Assembly: GCA_008360955.1 (NCBI GenBank)
Contig: LUCM01001760.1
Location: forward strand, 50,240-114,239
Direction: 5' to 3'
Length of the DNA: 64,000 bases
DNA from: Fasciolopsis buskii
Taxonomy: Eukaryota > Platyhelminthes > Trematoda > Plagiorchiida > Fasciolidae
This document shows positions 41,230-52,259 of the stretch, in pieces. The notes under the pieces were generated by a model. That model saw nothing but the letters and a program-made list of their open reading frames with translations. It was not told the DNA's origin and searched no databases. How positions within the stretch are numbered: the first letter of the stretch is position 1; every line of letters begins with the position of its first letter. The position numbers and the translations under genes are program-made.

Positions 41230-42850
41230 TCATTATCTTTTTAATTTCTCACACTAATTCATCACGATGACCCGATTCAACCGGTTTTCTTTCGTCTTCA
41301 GAGAATAAAACAAGGTAGTCATAAAGATGTGGCAAATCATTCATATACAAGAAGGATAACAGTATCCCAAGAAATGCATCTTGAGGCAACCCGACTGATA
41401 GCTTCAAATGCACCGGTTTCCATTTCTTGCTCACCTTCTTTTCAAGATGTTTTTCAAATTTGCAAATTAGTCCCACGTCTCATTAGTTCAGCACCTGTTT
41501 GTGTACTTGCACCTTCTGTCAGCCAGTCCACTGGAAGTTTTCCGTGTCTTATGGAGGCCCGGAAAAGAAAACGCGTGCGCAAAATGTTATGGTTAGCAGC
41601 CTTATAGCGGCTGGGCAAACGTAATCGGAAATGGCAGATTTAGTTGCACATAATCTCTCCGTACCAGCTGAGTTTCCTCCACTGATAAAGAATGTAACAG
41701 CTGACTATTCGGTCAAAGCAAGCTACCCTCGCTCTCTAACTACAGACTGATGTGGTGTCTTACCGTGATCGTCACACAAAAATATCAGTAGTATCTCTCG
41801 GTTTTGTTTTGCTCCATTTGCTGGTGCTAATCCGATCGCTATCCTTGCCGTTTTTCGTACATCCACTGTTGGCTTCCAATTTTTAGTCTATTGCATTCAA
41901 ATTCCTTTGGTTTGCAAGTACTGAAATTTTTCACCAAGTACCGCCTGTTTGCCTCATTGACCTCATCGAGGGGCCTCGACAACCTGGCCCGTGACTGTTG
42001 TTCTGTTGCCGTGAAAATAATGTCCTGAAGCTCCTGAAGATTTATTTTCATTTATTTTTGCACTCATCCCATATCACTATTTTATTCGCTGACAGACCGA
42101 TCCAGCGATATTGCTCTTGCTCAGCGTCCAACTTTTCCAAATTTCTGCGAAATGTCCAGGGACTCTTTCCGCTCCAGCCGAAGGGTAAATATGATTAGCT
42201 GACAACTAATTTAAACGAGCAGTGACTGACAACCACGTCCAACGCCACCATTTCGAGAAGTGACTGATGACAACAGGTCTTGAATCTCATGTGTCGCCTT
42301 TTTGTATTCAGCAAGTGACTTATCTGGCAGGTATTACGTAAACATACTTTCAGCCCCGATGAGTGCGCACCGTCCCGTATCTGATTCAATCGCTGGGTGA
42401 CTGAAGTCATCAACCACTAGCAATGTGGTTCTTCATTCTACCCCCCCCCTTGTAGTTGCCGATCCTCCTCTGTGACAGCTTGTATCTTGATTAACACAAT
42501 TTGCTAAGTTTGTGTTGTTAATTGATGTTCGGCGTATCTGGGTATGTGATGTATTTGCCTTTATTTCCCGTCCCCAATATACCGGTCTCTTGATTCACCC
42601 TACACCAGGCCCTCTGAACCTATCCTCCTGGTTCTATGCTCTTTTTGGAATATCACCAATCCCAAGCAAATGCCTCTCGACAGTTCCACTATTGCTTTCC
42701 TCAGCTTTGACCACAATAGTTTTACGTACCTGTTTCGGGCATTCGATGGGCTATAGTAAAGTATCATCATGCTTCCTTACACCAGTCACCTTTTTTACTC
42801 TATTCCCTATGAATTTCACCTAAAGTCACCCAGATGATGTCTCGATTTAT
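41230..42850 (-). mobile_element. Decayed CR1/Jockey-type LINE inside protocadherin intron 1
   Basis: Read on the minus strand across several frames, I see in order an endonuclease start with an R-R-G-G-like block (VIFQKEHRTRRIGSEGLV, about 42,690-42,640); the endonuclease core VVDDFSHPAI (about 42,410-42,380, equivalent to the usual GDFN); a linker region; an RT entry block with GKLPVDW (about 41,545); and, after a deletion, VGLPQDAFLG...FLYMNDLP (about 41,390-41,320), the damaged counterpart of the GVPQGSVLGP...YINDLP motif. Frameshifts, stops and the loss of the middle of the RT make it inactive. It is antisense to the host gene. Ends are approximate. Confidence 0.7.
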
Positions 42851-45800
42851 GTAGCAATGCATTTCATTCAACTGACTTGAAGCAGAAACAACTTGATCCG
42901 TGAACAAGGTTAGAAGATCAGCAAAAAAACACTAATAATGTGTGATATTTCCGTGTAATGACTAATCTTATCCGTATTCCTGTCATCAGTGATTTAAAAA
43001 ATATGCAGGAAACTGTGTACTTCTGTCCAATAGTTATAATGAGATGAATAACTTTTTATCGATTTTATTTCGAGTTTCACTCGACTGCCCAAAAATGGGA
43101 AAGGCAATTACCGAGGTCTGTTTTCTCCGTCACACTCCGCTCACCAAGACTGAGTAGCGTGGCACAGTGACCTTTCAAATTAGCGTCAGGCCAAACAAGT
43201 AAGGATACTTTCCACCAAGCTTCCACTAGACGTTTGCCGTCAGACTTACACAGATACTGGAATTTATATTTGTTTTACTATTAATTATGTGGTGGAAGTC
43301 TCATTCGTCTCGATATCGAAGAAAATTCGTATGAACAAACGAATATCGACGAAGTAAACCGATTTGATACCAGCAAATTCATCTGAGACACCGCGTCGAG
43401 TACACATTACTGTCAGTGTGGGCGGACAATACGTTGGAATAACTGTTCATCCTCGAGAGATCCCAGAGTTCACGCTACCGCCCATTCAGGCCGATAGCTG
43501 GAGTCATTTTGACGAAGCCCTTTGCAATTATCACCCAGTTTCGTTGTTGTCACTCAAACCTCAGCCTTCCGGTTCATTGTCTGACTGTTTCTTCACACTT
43601 TATTCGGTCCCGCAACGGAACACCATTCCCACCAGAAATTCCTTGGACTGAAAATTAAATGAACTTAACCGCCCTTCAAAAAGATCGCATTTGTCCTCCA
43701 CTATACAAGCTAAAGTGGAGCGAGAATACACGATTATCCATGACACAATTACACATGTCCGAATTTCATCACACCCTCAAAGAATGCAAATGAGTACTGA
43801 TCATTGACAGAGCAATTCTCAAGCGTTACTTGCCCGAAAATCGAATAAAAAACTAGCGGAATAAGTCTCCGATGAAATTGTTTTTATCAGTCTGAATATC
43901 GTAAGTTCATTTCACAAAGGTCAATGTTTCACTGCGGCACATTATTTGCCAAAATATTTTTTTAAACAAATGCCACCAATTCATTTGTTCAAATATGTTG
44001 GAGAAAGATTGGACGATGCTGTCTACGGAATTCATACTAGTGAGAAACCCGCGCTCGCCTCTACAAAGCCGGACGGAAATGCGGAACAGAAAATCGACAT
44101 TGCCGTGGTGACAGTGGAACTAACACAATCAAGCCATCAGATTTGCTACAACAACCGCGCACAATGAACAAATGCAACCAGGAGATCAGCTGATATGATA
44201 CAGTTGAGAAATGACACGCAATGATGACAATTACCATGTGCGACAGAGAAGCTGCGATGCCAAGGAGTAGCAGCGAGAAAAAATTCGTTCCAAAATTACC
44301 AAAACTTTCGAAATACTGAGTGGTTTACTTAAATGATAGTACGTAAGCAAGTGGATTATGAGAAAACATGAGGCAAGCATAGACACCGTGTACGCGAGTC
44401 AGTCGCATGAACAAACAGGCCACACTATTGGCACGCATCCCAGAAAGACGCAATATCAACACAGTTTGGCTGTATTAAATGTCCTTAAAACCCTCATACT
44501 CAGGAACCAAGTGGATGAATAGTGAGATGGAATACTTTGAAGAGCTCTTATAAGTGACAGATTAGTTATGGAAATTATTCCCTAGAGGATAATAAACGTC
44601 AAAAATTGATTTCATACAGTTTTTCATTGCCCGAACATCGTTTGATGATTCCTCTGATAGTGTGATATTCAACGAGTAGAGATAGTGAGTAGACATGGCA
44701 AGATGCTGGTCCGACTGAAGAAGTGGCTGCCGTGTGATTCAACCCAAGATATTTGAACCAAGGACACACGAGACTCCGGATGCACCCGGCATTTTCTAAT
44801 TGCTGCCATTAGTGGTATTCTTAACATTATTATTCAACACAAATCTGACTAGAAGCGAACCGTCCTAAAAACCATGCAGGGAAAGGAAACCAAGGCCGGA
44901 GTAAAAGAAACAAGATTTAATGCGCTTAAGCTTTTCCACTGTCCGTGTTCAGTGACTAGCCATGATTCGTCTGCTAGCACGAAACTGCTCCAGCAAACGG
45001 AGTGAACAGTACGCCGGATATGGGGTGACTTTAATTTGACCTATAATCAACTCGTCTGAACTACAGGGCAGCGAGATAGATGAGAATCTTGTAACCTACT
45101 GAGAACCAGAGATTGGTTATTTAATCTACTAGTCATTCATTTGAGACTAGATCTAAATGCCTGGCCCAACCTTCCACCAGAGATTCCGGTGAGCATATTG
45201 CTTCACACGCTGTCCGAGGTTGATTTAAAATCTGATTGTTGTCAACTCCATTAAACTGAATGCCAATATTCGCTCGGTTCTTTTACCTTCTGGTACCAGC
45301 TTCGAAACAGCAATCCAAACCCAAGCAAAACGTCCCAATGTTAAATTTCACAAAAAGGTGAAATCCTTTTTTCTGTAATCAAGCTGCTTCGTCGAGAAAC
45401 CAATCTGCAAAACAGTGCCATAATAAAACATTGCCACACATATGTACTATCTAAACACACAGTGAACTTTCGGACACCACTAGAACGACATTTTCTGAAA
45501 CCACCAATTTTAATGGCATAATAAAAGCCAAACTAGACACTAAAAATTCAAATTCGGAGCGGAGTTTGGGTAAATCGATGCAGATTTCGTTAACTCCGAA
45601 ATAACAACCATACTCAATAGAGCAGAACCAGTAACAACGAATGATCTCCTCCTGTTTCGACAGAAGTAGCATTCTCGATCGTCCGTGTTGAATTTCAAAG
45701 TCGTGCAAGAATGCCTCAGTTCCAATTTTCAACATTTATTCCACCAATTTCGAATAACATTCAACTAACTATATACAAATTGTGCTCTGCGGATTAGCTC

Positions 45801-46369
45801 CTGCAATCAAAAACATCCTATTTCCTCGAAAACCGTCATCACTTTTCGTAATCAAAACACGATGGTACTTCTGATCCCAAAAGAAACTCACTCTAACGGT
45901 TATCATTCTCGTGACTTTTCTCATTCACTTCGAACGTGTGCCACCAGTCAATTATCGACTTACTATTTCCAAATATCAAGTTTTTTAAATTGATCTTTCG
46001 TTATTCCCCCGGATTTTTAGGCTTTAGAAGATTCTTCCACTCTCGGCATTTCAAACTTATATAGTGTTTCTTCTTTCCAATCATTTGAATGGTCCCCACT
46101 CAAGTCCATTTTTGGCTCTTTTGAGTGTTTTTGATCACTTTTACTGTAGACTACGTTGTGTATTAGTAAACCTGAGTATGCATCAGACGTCAAATCCGAC
46201 CACGCAACTGCTCCTTGGACAGTTTACCCAGTTACGAAATAAACTGAATGACATTGATCGTCTGCATCAATCATGCTTGAAATCTCTTCTGGCCGTAAAT
46301 AGGACACCATTTTTTAAGGTAATCAACAAAACTACTCACCCACTTGTTATCTACTCCCGTGACTCCCAG
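42851..46369. other. Protocadherin intron 1, right part
   Basis: No recognised element here. An unidentified coding-like frame lies at 43,364-43,651 (+) and another at 45,735-45,451 (-). The intron ends in a pyrimidine-rich run, ACTCCCGTGACTCCCAG, and the acceptor is used at 46,370. The reading frame of exon 2 happens to stay open for 102 codons leftwards from the acceptor. Confidence 0.5.
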
Positions 46370-46982
46370 GTACGTGCGATAGACCGAGATCACGGAGAGA
46401 ACGGAACTGTTCGGTACAGTCTAGGTACCATAACAGCATATGAGCCAACAAAACATAAAATGGAAGTTCAATTCTGCGATGAGCCCCGCTCTCAAGAACC
46501 ATCATCTACCGTATCCGATTCACTGAACTTACTGGACTACTTTCAAATCGACCCGGAATCAGGTGTCTGCAGTCTCAAATCTCCTATACCTGAACAGTTG
46601 ATCGACTTATCGTGTCGCATCACAATTTTCGCTAGGGACTGCGCTTCATTTCCGATGGAGTCAGTAATCCACATGTGTGTGACCATTACCGATAGAATAT
46701 CGGGATCAAATAGCTTCAATCGAACGGGAACTGCCAGTGGCTCATCAATGCGTCTACAAGCCAGGCGATCAAGAGCAACATTCTATCTGTATGTGGTAGT
46801 AGCATTATCGATCGTGGGGTTGTTAGCCTCAGTAGCATTTGTGTTGAGCGCCTACTTCCTATGGCACCGTCCCAGATCGAAAACGACAGGAAACAGGACA
46901 AATGTTATACATTTTGACGAAGTCAATAACATGACGACTGGAGCCAACATAGAAAAGGTGGAGTGTCCTGAACCGATCTACG
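46370..46982 (+). CDS. Protocadherin-like adhesion protein, exon 2 (residues 860-1063)
   Basis: It continues EC7 directly from exon 1. The junction reads ...GMELFR|VRAIDRDHGENG, restoring the canonical DRDxGxNG calcium-binding block, which is strong evidence that the 12 kb intron is real and in phase 0. EC7 ends near residue 968. A serine-rich stem follows, then one membrane segment at about 996-1024 (YLYVVVALSIVGLLASVAF core) and a basic stop-transfer (HRPRSK). The first cytoplasmic residues end at PEPIY. The exon leaves after TAC G|GTAGGT in phase 1. A cytoplasmic tail this short, with no catenin-binding sequence visible, is typical of non-classical cadherins. Confidence 0.9.
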
Positions 46983-48054
46983 GTAGGTCTGTAAACATTC
47001 ATGATAGTAAATTGTTCTACCTTATTATATATAATCTGAATCATTCATTAAAGATGTACACCACCGTCGTCACGCGTACTTGTATCCTCACAGTTATAAA
47101 GTTCAGATTCGCACGATTCCTCCAAACAACAACATGACCTTAACACTAATAAAAAATATCAATCACAGCATGTTGACCGATCTGAAAACTCTGCACCAGG
47201 AGGGAACTTTATTATACAACAGGCGATCAAACTGCAGGACGTTTTTGAATAAAAGAAATTCGTCTTTCGTTTGCATAAACAGTTAGGGGTGATAAACTAT
47301 ACGAAGGACACACTTTATCAACCTGGCATCAGTCAGACTGGGAAAATATACTGAAAACAGAGGTTCGAATTTCAGCCTACATCAGTTACCCTAAGGACAG
47401 TAATCATTGTCACCTAACCCGTTACCACACTAGACTGACCTCATGTAGATCCTCGCCACTTCAAGTTTTAGCTTCATTATTGAGAGTTCCATTATTAGTA
47501 CGGTGGGATACCACTGGTCACTCATGGTTAAAGCATGCGATGGAACACTGGTGTCAGACATTAGGACTAAAATCGACCAACGGTTATCTGGCATTCAAAA
47601 AACAATTAGCGCGGATATGCAGAGAATTTACCCACCTGGTTTTCTGAACATTCCACGTACAAGTACATTATACTGACAAAAAACATTGGTGTCACACCAA
47701 GCATATCTAAGAAACTCGATAATAATGAACTGCAATTTTAGTGTAACCGACAATGACCAGCAACCACAATCGACGTGGTCAGGCTTGAAAAGCGGCGCAA
47801 TAGGTAGGTTCGACTAAGTCTGAAATGGTATACCAATGCATACATTCAAGTGGGAATCCATCGATGCCATCGACAAGTGAAATTTCGAACGGTGCATAGC
47901 ATCTGAAAGCTCTGATCTTCACAAATATTTAGATAATCAGCCAAAATTCACCATACAAGATTTGTTTCACGCAATAATAGTCGGATAGTCAGGCCTGTAA
48001 TCCAGCATCTTTTTATACAGACTGAATGGCTGTGTTTTTATCCGTTAACTCTAG
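46983..48054. other. Protocadherin intron 2
   Basis: It opens with GTAGGT and closes with ...CCGTTAACTCTAG, splitting a GAC codon. It contains a possible alternative terminal exon at 47,054-47,286, described under findings. I see no transposon domain here. Confidence 0.65.
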
Positions 48055-48371
48055 ACTCCAATACATCGATGATGTGCCCCGACAGCGCTTTGATCGACTG
48101 GTCCAATACCGCTGGCCCGCACAGAACGACGCCCGCGGACAACTGGACCACGGTTCAATACAATTCAACGGACCCTACGGAAAAGACCCCAATTCCTTAC
48201 CGAAGTTTCACCAGTCCCATCATGGAATGGCAAAACAGCATGAACCGATCAAAGCCAAATCAGTATATCCCTTTTGTATATCCCCCAGACCAGTCTGTTC
48301 ACTACCATACAATGCATAATACTCACGCTCTGGACTCAATCCCAACAGACTTATCTAGGCCGAATTACTAA
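48055..48371 (+). CDS. Protocadherin-like adhesion protein, exon 3 (residues 1064-1168, stop)
   Basis: Encodes the end of the cytoplasmic tail: PEPIY|DSNTSMMCPDS onward, rich in Ser, Thr, Pro and Tyr, ending IPTDLSRPNY followed by TAA at 48,369-48,371. The acceptor at 48,054 was chosen because it is the nearby AG that keeps phase 1 from exon 2. The closer-looking acceptor ending at 48,020 would give an immediate stop. The three exons total 3,507 bases, exactly 1,169 codons including the stop. I see no conserved CM1/CM2-type motif of vertebrate delta-protocadherins. Confidence 0.75.
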
Positions 48372-48576
48372 GATATACTTATGTCCACAGGCAAAAATGT
48401 CAAATACATCCAACAATTTCCTCGCCTCGATCCGTGCTCAAATCATCCGGTACTGATTAGGTTTCAACTCCACTGTTTATGCTGTGAAACGAAACTGCGA
48501 GGACGAGATCAAGTAATAGGACAGATCAAACCTGTTGTGATTATGAATCCGCCCTTGACATTATGTGCTTACGTTC

Positions 48577-48582
48577 AATAAA
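48577..48582 (+). terminator. Candidate poly(A) signal of the protocadherin gene
   Basis: AATAAA lies 206 bases after the stop codon. Further AATAAA motifs occur at about 48,934 and 48,951 and could serve as alternatives. Confidence 0.5.
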
Positions 48583-49036
48583 CAATATCCGAAAGATTCC
48601 ATTTTTCGCAATTGATGAAAATGTGACCAATAGCATACAAAAGAGCGAAAGAACGCAGGTAAAAATGATAGGCGTATCATTCTCAATTTGAAGCTCTTGT
48701 TGAGAAATCACCTTTCGTAAGCTCCTGTCGATGGTATAACTTAGCAGACGCATCGACTGATAAATTTGAATGACAGTGCACAATTCGCTGTCGCCTAGCC
48801 CGTTAGCACATCTGACCTGTTGAAGTCATCCTTGATTTATCACCGCTTAGAATATCATAATCATGCCTGTCGACTATGCCTAACAGAGCCACGGATCTTT
48901 AGGCTTACCCTTTCCCAAAGCGATATCTTGAAAAATAAAAAGAACTACCAAATAAAAACTTTATGGTACCAAACAAAACCAGGTAGAACATAGTCAATTT
49001 ACAAGGGTGGTTGGTGCGAAATCGCTCACTAATTTC
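48583..49036. other. Intergenic region between convergent genes
   Basis: This holds the 3' ends of both genes. For the minus-strand gene a CATAAA variant poly(A) signal (48965-48960) lies about 70 bases after the stop; I see no perfect AATAAA on that strand nearby. No other feature is evident. Confidence 0.45.
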
Positions 49037-49249
49037 TTACTGATTAATTCTAGTCCGATTTATTTCCCGTTGCACATAATCCGCTGTAAGTGCTTCATCT
49101 GTGCCGAGAATTTCGCGCTGAATTTGTTTACGTCGATTCCACAACGGTAGATTTTTGGGGACCAAGTGGTTGAAATCAAACAGTTCACGTTCGACTGAGC
49201 AAATCCGTTGGTACACAAAGCAAAGATCACGAAATTCGAGAAGGGTTAA
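49037..49249 (-). CDS. TFB1M: TFB1M-type rRNA dimethyltransferase, exon 6 (C-terminus, 70 residues, stop)
   Basis: Last exon of the methyltransferase gene on the minus strand. It opens after the pyrimidine-rich acceptor ...TTTTTGCTCTTTCCATAG in phase 0 and begins LTLLEFRDLCFVYQRIC, matching the conserved C-terminal LS..xF..LC.VY segment of TFB1M proteins. It continues ERELFDFNHLVP and a charged tail to the stop at 49,039-49,037. Residue numbers are about 329-398 if the proposed exon 1 is right. Confidence 0.85.
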   Translation of the reverse strand, partial: LTLLEFRDLCFVYQRICSVERELFDFNHLVPKNLPLWNRRKQIQREILGTDEALTADYVQREINRTRINQ

Positions 49250-50002
49250 CTATGGAAAGAGCAAAAAGGAGAAAGAAAGACGAATAAGAACTTCATGGCA
49301 AATATATGATTGCTTCACCATCTTAAATTAGGTGCTACCTTCAGAATAAAACAAATATACAAAGTGACTAAACTTTGACCCACCTGTTTTCGGTTTACAT
49401 GTCACATCGCAAAAATCGACTGAATGAGTGGCACTTATCAAATTTACAAAAAACTGCATTTTGTGGAGCGTGGCATGGACATAAATTCGACTCGTGAGCA
49501 ATAGAACGAAACGAATACAGTGAAAATGGATAGTGAACTGTGAAAATATCGTCAAAAAACAGACTCAAATGGACAAACTTGTGAAACAAGAACGAAGGAA
49601 TAACCCAAATGAGTCTAACCCTCCATGGTATCAGGTGCACTCGCAATTCGCAGATAGAGGAGCTATGGAATTGGTAGTTGGCCGTTACTAAGTGGGACCA
49701 CGGGAGAGCAATACCATTAACCAGAATGGAATGGGCTTCCGATAGTAAGCATCTTAACCTAAAAAACAAGAATCCGATGACAGTTAGCCGAATGTGAGAC
49801 ATCGATGAACAGTCATATGCCCTCTCCTTTAAGACATTGTACTCTAGCAGAGGCGTACGAAACGAACTTCGCGATCACTGGTAGCATTAGAATTCCTGGG
49901 AATATGGAGTCCTGATCCGAAATGACCTCATGGTGTTTATAAACTGAAGCACTGGTCACCGGCTCTTAGAGGTTCGCGAACGCCATCTGCTTCTGCCCAA
50001 TT

Positions 50003-50070
<68 letters not shown>
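50003..50070. repeat. Compound (CA)n(TA)n microsatellite
   Basis: An uninterrupted run of CA dinucleotides changes into TA dinucleotides, 68 bases in total. It lies immediately before dispersed repeat copy B, inside TFB1M intron 5. Confidence 0.95.
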
Positions 50071-50074
<4 letters not shown>

Positions 50075-50084
50075 TGGGAACATA

Positions 50085-50220
50085 TGCACAAATCTATTGG
50101 CAAACCATATTTCATCGAAACCATGGGAGACAAAAACAACAAAATTGAAGTCCAAGAAAAAGCAACAATGTGCAGAGTTCATCATAGTGATCTTTCCGTT
50201 CTCCTCTCCACGTCACCAGC
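50085..50220 (+). repeat. Dispersed repeat, copy B
   Basis: Resembles 20,033-20,195 in order and content: TGCACAAAT, a CATGG block, AAAACAACA, then ATGTGCAGAGTTCATC and a pyrimidine-rich end. It directly follows the (CA)n(TA)n tract with a 14-base spacer, as some SINE or LINE tails do. The family is not recognised. Confidence 0.5.
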
Positions 50221-51344
50221 GACCCAATGGGATTCGTGATTCATCTGTCGCCTTATTGATTCATTACTAGGGTTTAGTAGACGTCGCTGATTGTTCACTG
50301 AAAAAAATCAACCCTGAACTGTTCTTATGCGGTCGATATCCTTAACGATGCATCAGTTGTAAACTCGTTCGACGAATCTAAAATATGACACTGAAATGTC
50401 ATTTAAATCACAAAGTGAGTGTGCAAAAAGAAAGCCTATTTTGGAACCTCATGAGGATTAATTCAAAATTATCCGTCGGTTAGACAAGGCCGATTGTCAG
50501 GACGATGAAAGAGGATATCCAGTGACAAAACAAACCAGCGTAGTATTAGAGATGATTGAACGCCAGAGTACCACCTGTGCATACTCGACAAGCAACAGTA
50601 AGCGCGGAGAAAGAGATTTTGCCTTACCAAACATATACATGACACTCTTACTTTTACATTGGATGAAGTGGCCGACAACCTCAGATGCGAAGGTTGCTCG
50701 CTACTGAACAGGCAATAGCGAGTCATTAACAGTACACAATAATGTATGATAATCAGGTGACGCAAAATGAACTTCTCATTCCGTAACGCGACTTTATCAA
50801 GATACCACTGATATTTGGCCGTTCTTTCTGTGGGGATGTCAATAGAAAGATCGGGCTGAAAATGATAAGAAATCGTAACTGACAGTGGTAGATTAATTCT
50901 CGGTCAAAAGTTCTAATCACAGATCCGTTGGTCACTTTGGTGGTAGATGGTAATTCGATGTCGCGCGGCTCGTTACCATTGGTGGCCTAGTGAGACAGTG
51001 CTTGGTTCAATGCCATCCCAAGTGGCAAGGTCATGGTTGCCAGTATCTTCATTCTCCCGTGTGGTGGATCATAGTGGCAACGAGGGGAGGCCCTTTCTAC
51101 TACGCCCAGGCATGGTGAATGTAATAGAAATAATTAAATAACGGAAGATGAAAAACCAGTAGTAGAAAGTGAGATAGATTAGCGAATCTGGTATCAAAAA
51201 CGTATTCGGAAAAAGCACACCGGTCATGGATTGTCTGACGAGTTCAATTCAAAAATAGCACGAAACTCTCGATACCATTTGCTCAGACTGTCCACTGTAC
51301 GCAATTGCCAACATAACTTCACGTCATAAAAATACATTACGCAC

Positions 51345-51456
51345 CTGTGTGGGCCGTTTTGATGGTATCACTCCAGCCTCTTTGAACAGTTGGATCACCA
51401 AATCCGGGCGATCGGACGGAAACAATGCTTCTAGTCCACGGACTACGTGCTTGTTT
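51345..51456 (-). CDS. TFB1M: TFB1M-type rRNA dimethyltransferase, exon 5
   Basis: On the minus strand the acceptor ...TACACTAATACACAG adds one base to complete the split arginine of FQFR, then encodes NKHVVRGLEALFPSDRPDL and on to SKRPTQ before CAG|GTGCGT (phase 0). This matches the family's FQFRRKxxxRGLxxLFP block followed by a divergent DIDP-like region (here EAGVIPSKRPTQ). It lies 7.4 kb from exon 4 and is too short to stand out as an open frame; the phase-perfect join on both sides is the main support. Confidence 0.85.
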
Positions 51457-52259
51457 CTGTGTATTAGTGTACGAAAAAAAACCAAGACTAGCTTTTTGGC
51501 AAATTGAGTCTAAGCAAAATAAGAACACGAGTCGAGGGCCGCATCAACGTTTGGTACCTCAAAATAAACCAATTTATTTAAAACTATTTAACCCAGCACT
51601 GGTAAGCTTTGATTTTGTTGATAGCTGTAACACTGTCTCTATTCGAAGACGAAAGTAATGAACTACCAGATAGTCAGTAGAGTGAAAATAAATGAAGATT
51701 CAGACTTTAAGAACGCCATCGATAGCAACATCGCGATATATAACCTGATTGTCTGCCCGTCATTATACTGCTGATGTCTACAAATTCACGCTGATAATTG
51801 TCATACCTCCGTTACGTACAAACATGAGACACAGTGCAACTGACAGCGAGAACTGAGCTAGGCGTCAGTATGCTTACAATATACAAAGTTGTAAAACAAC
51901 TGGGGACAGGATACAAGCACAAACCCAGACATTTGTTCGGGCACTACACGACCGGGAGCCGTCAGAGAAGTCCCCTGGGTTAGAAAAATGCTTGTTGCGT
52001 AGGTATATTTTTGTCTCTATTAAATATCTCAGCAACTGTGCTCAGTACATTGCTCCTGCAAGGTCTTGTCACCAAGAAAAATAATCCTGATTTCCCGGGG
52101 TTACGAAACACATGCATGGCAGTTCATGGGGAGCGAAAACCATATTAGGAAACAAGGATGGTCCAGCGTCCAAATTTAAGAATGCTTATAAAAAGAGTCT
52201 AGGGAGACCGTCACAAGAGTTTCCGACATCACACCATACATAGATATATATATTTCATG
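51457..52259. other. TFB1M intron 4, left part
   Basis: Part of the 7.4 kb intron (51,457-58,868). No coding or element-derived sequence recognised before the gypsy fragment. Confidence 0.5.

Larger units (their letters stand above)
49250..51344. other. TFB1M intron 5
   Basis: A 2.1 kb intron bounded by GTGCGT and CCATAG on the minus strand. It contains the compound microsatellite and dispersed repeat copy B listed below. Nothing else is recognised. Confidence 0.6.

Noticed and set aside
48021..48054. Earlier acceptor (TTTTATACAG) for protocadherin exon 3
   Set aside because: It would enter in the wrong phase and meet a stop immediately. The acceptor ending at 48,054 keeps the frame.
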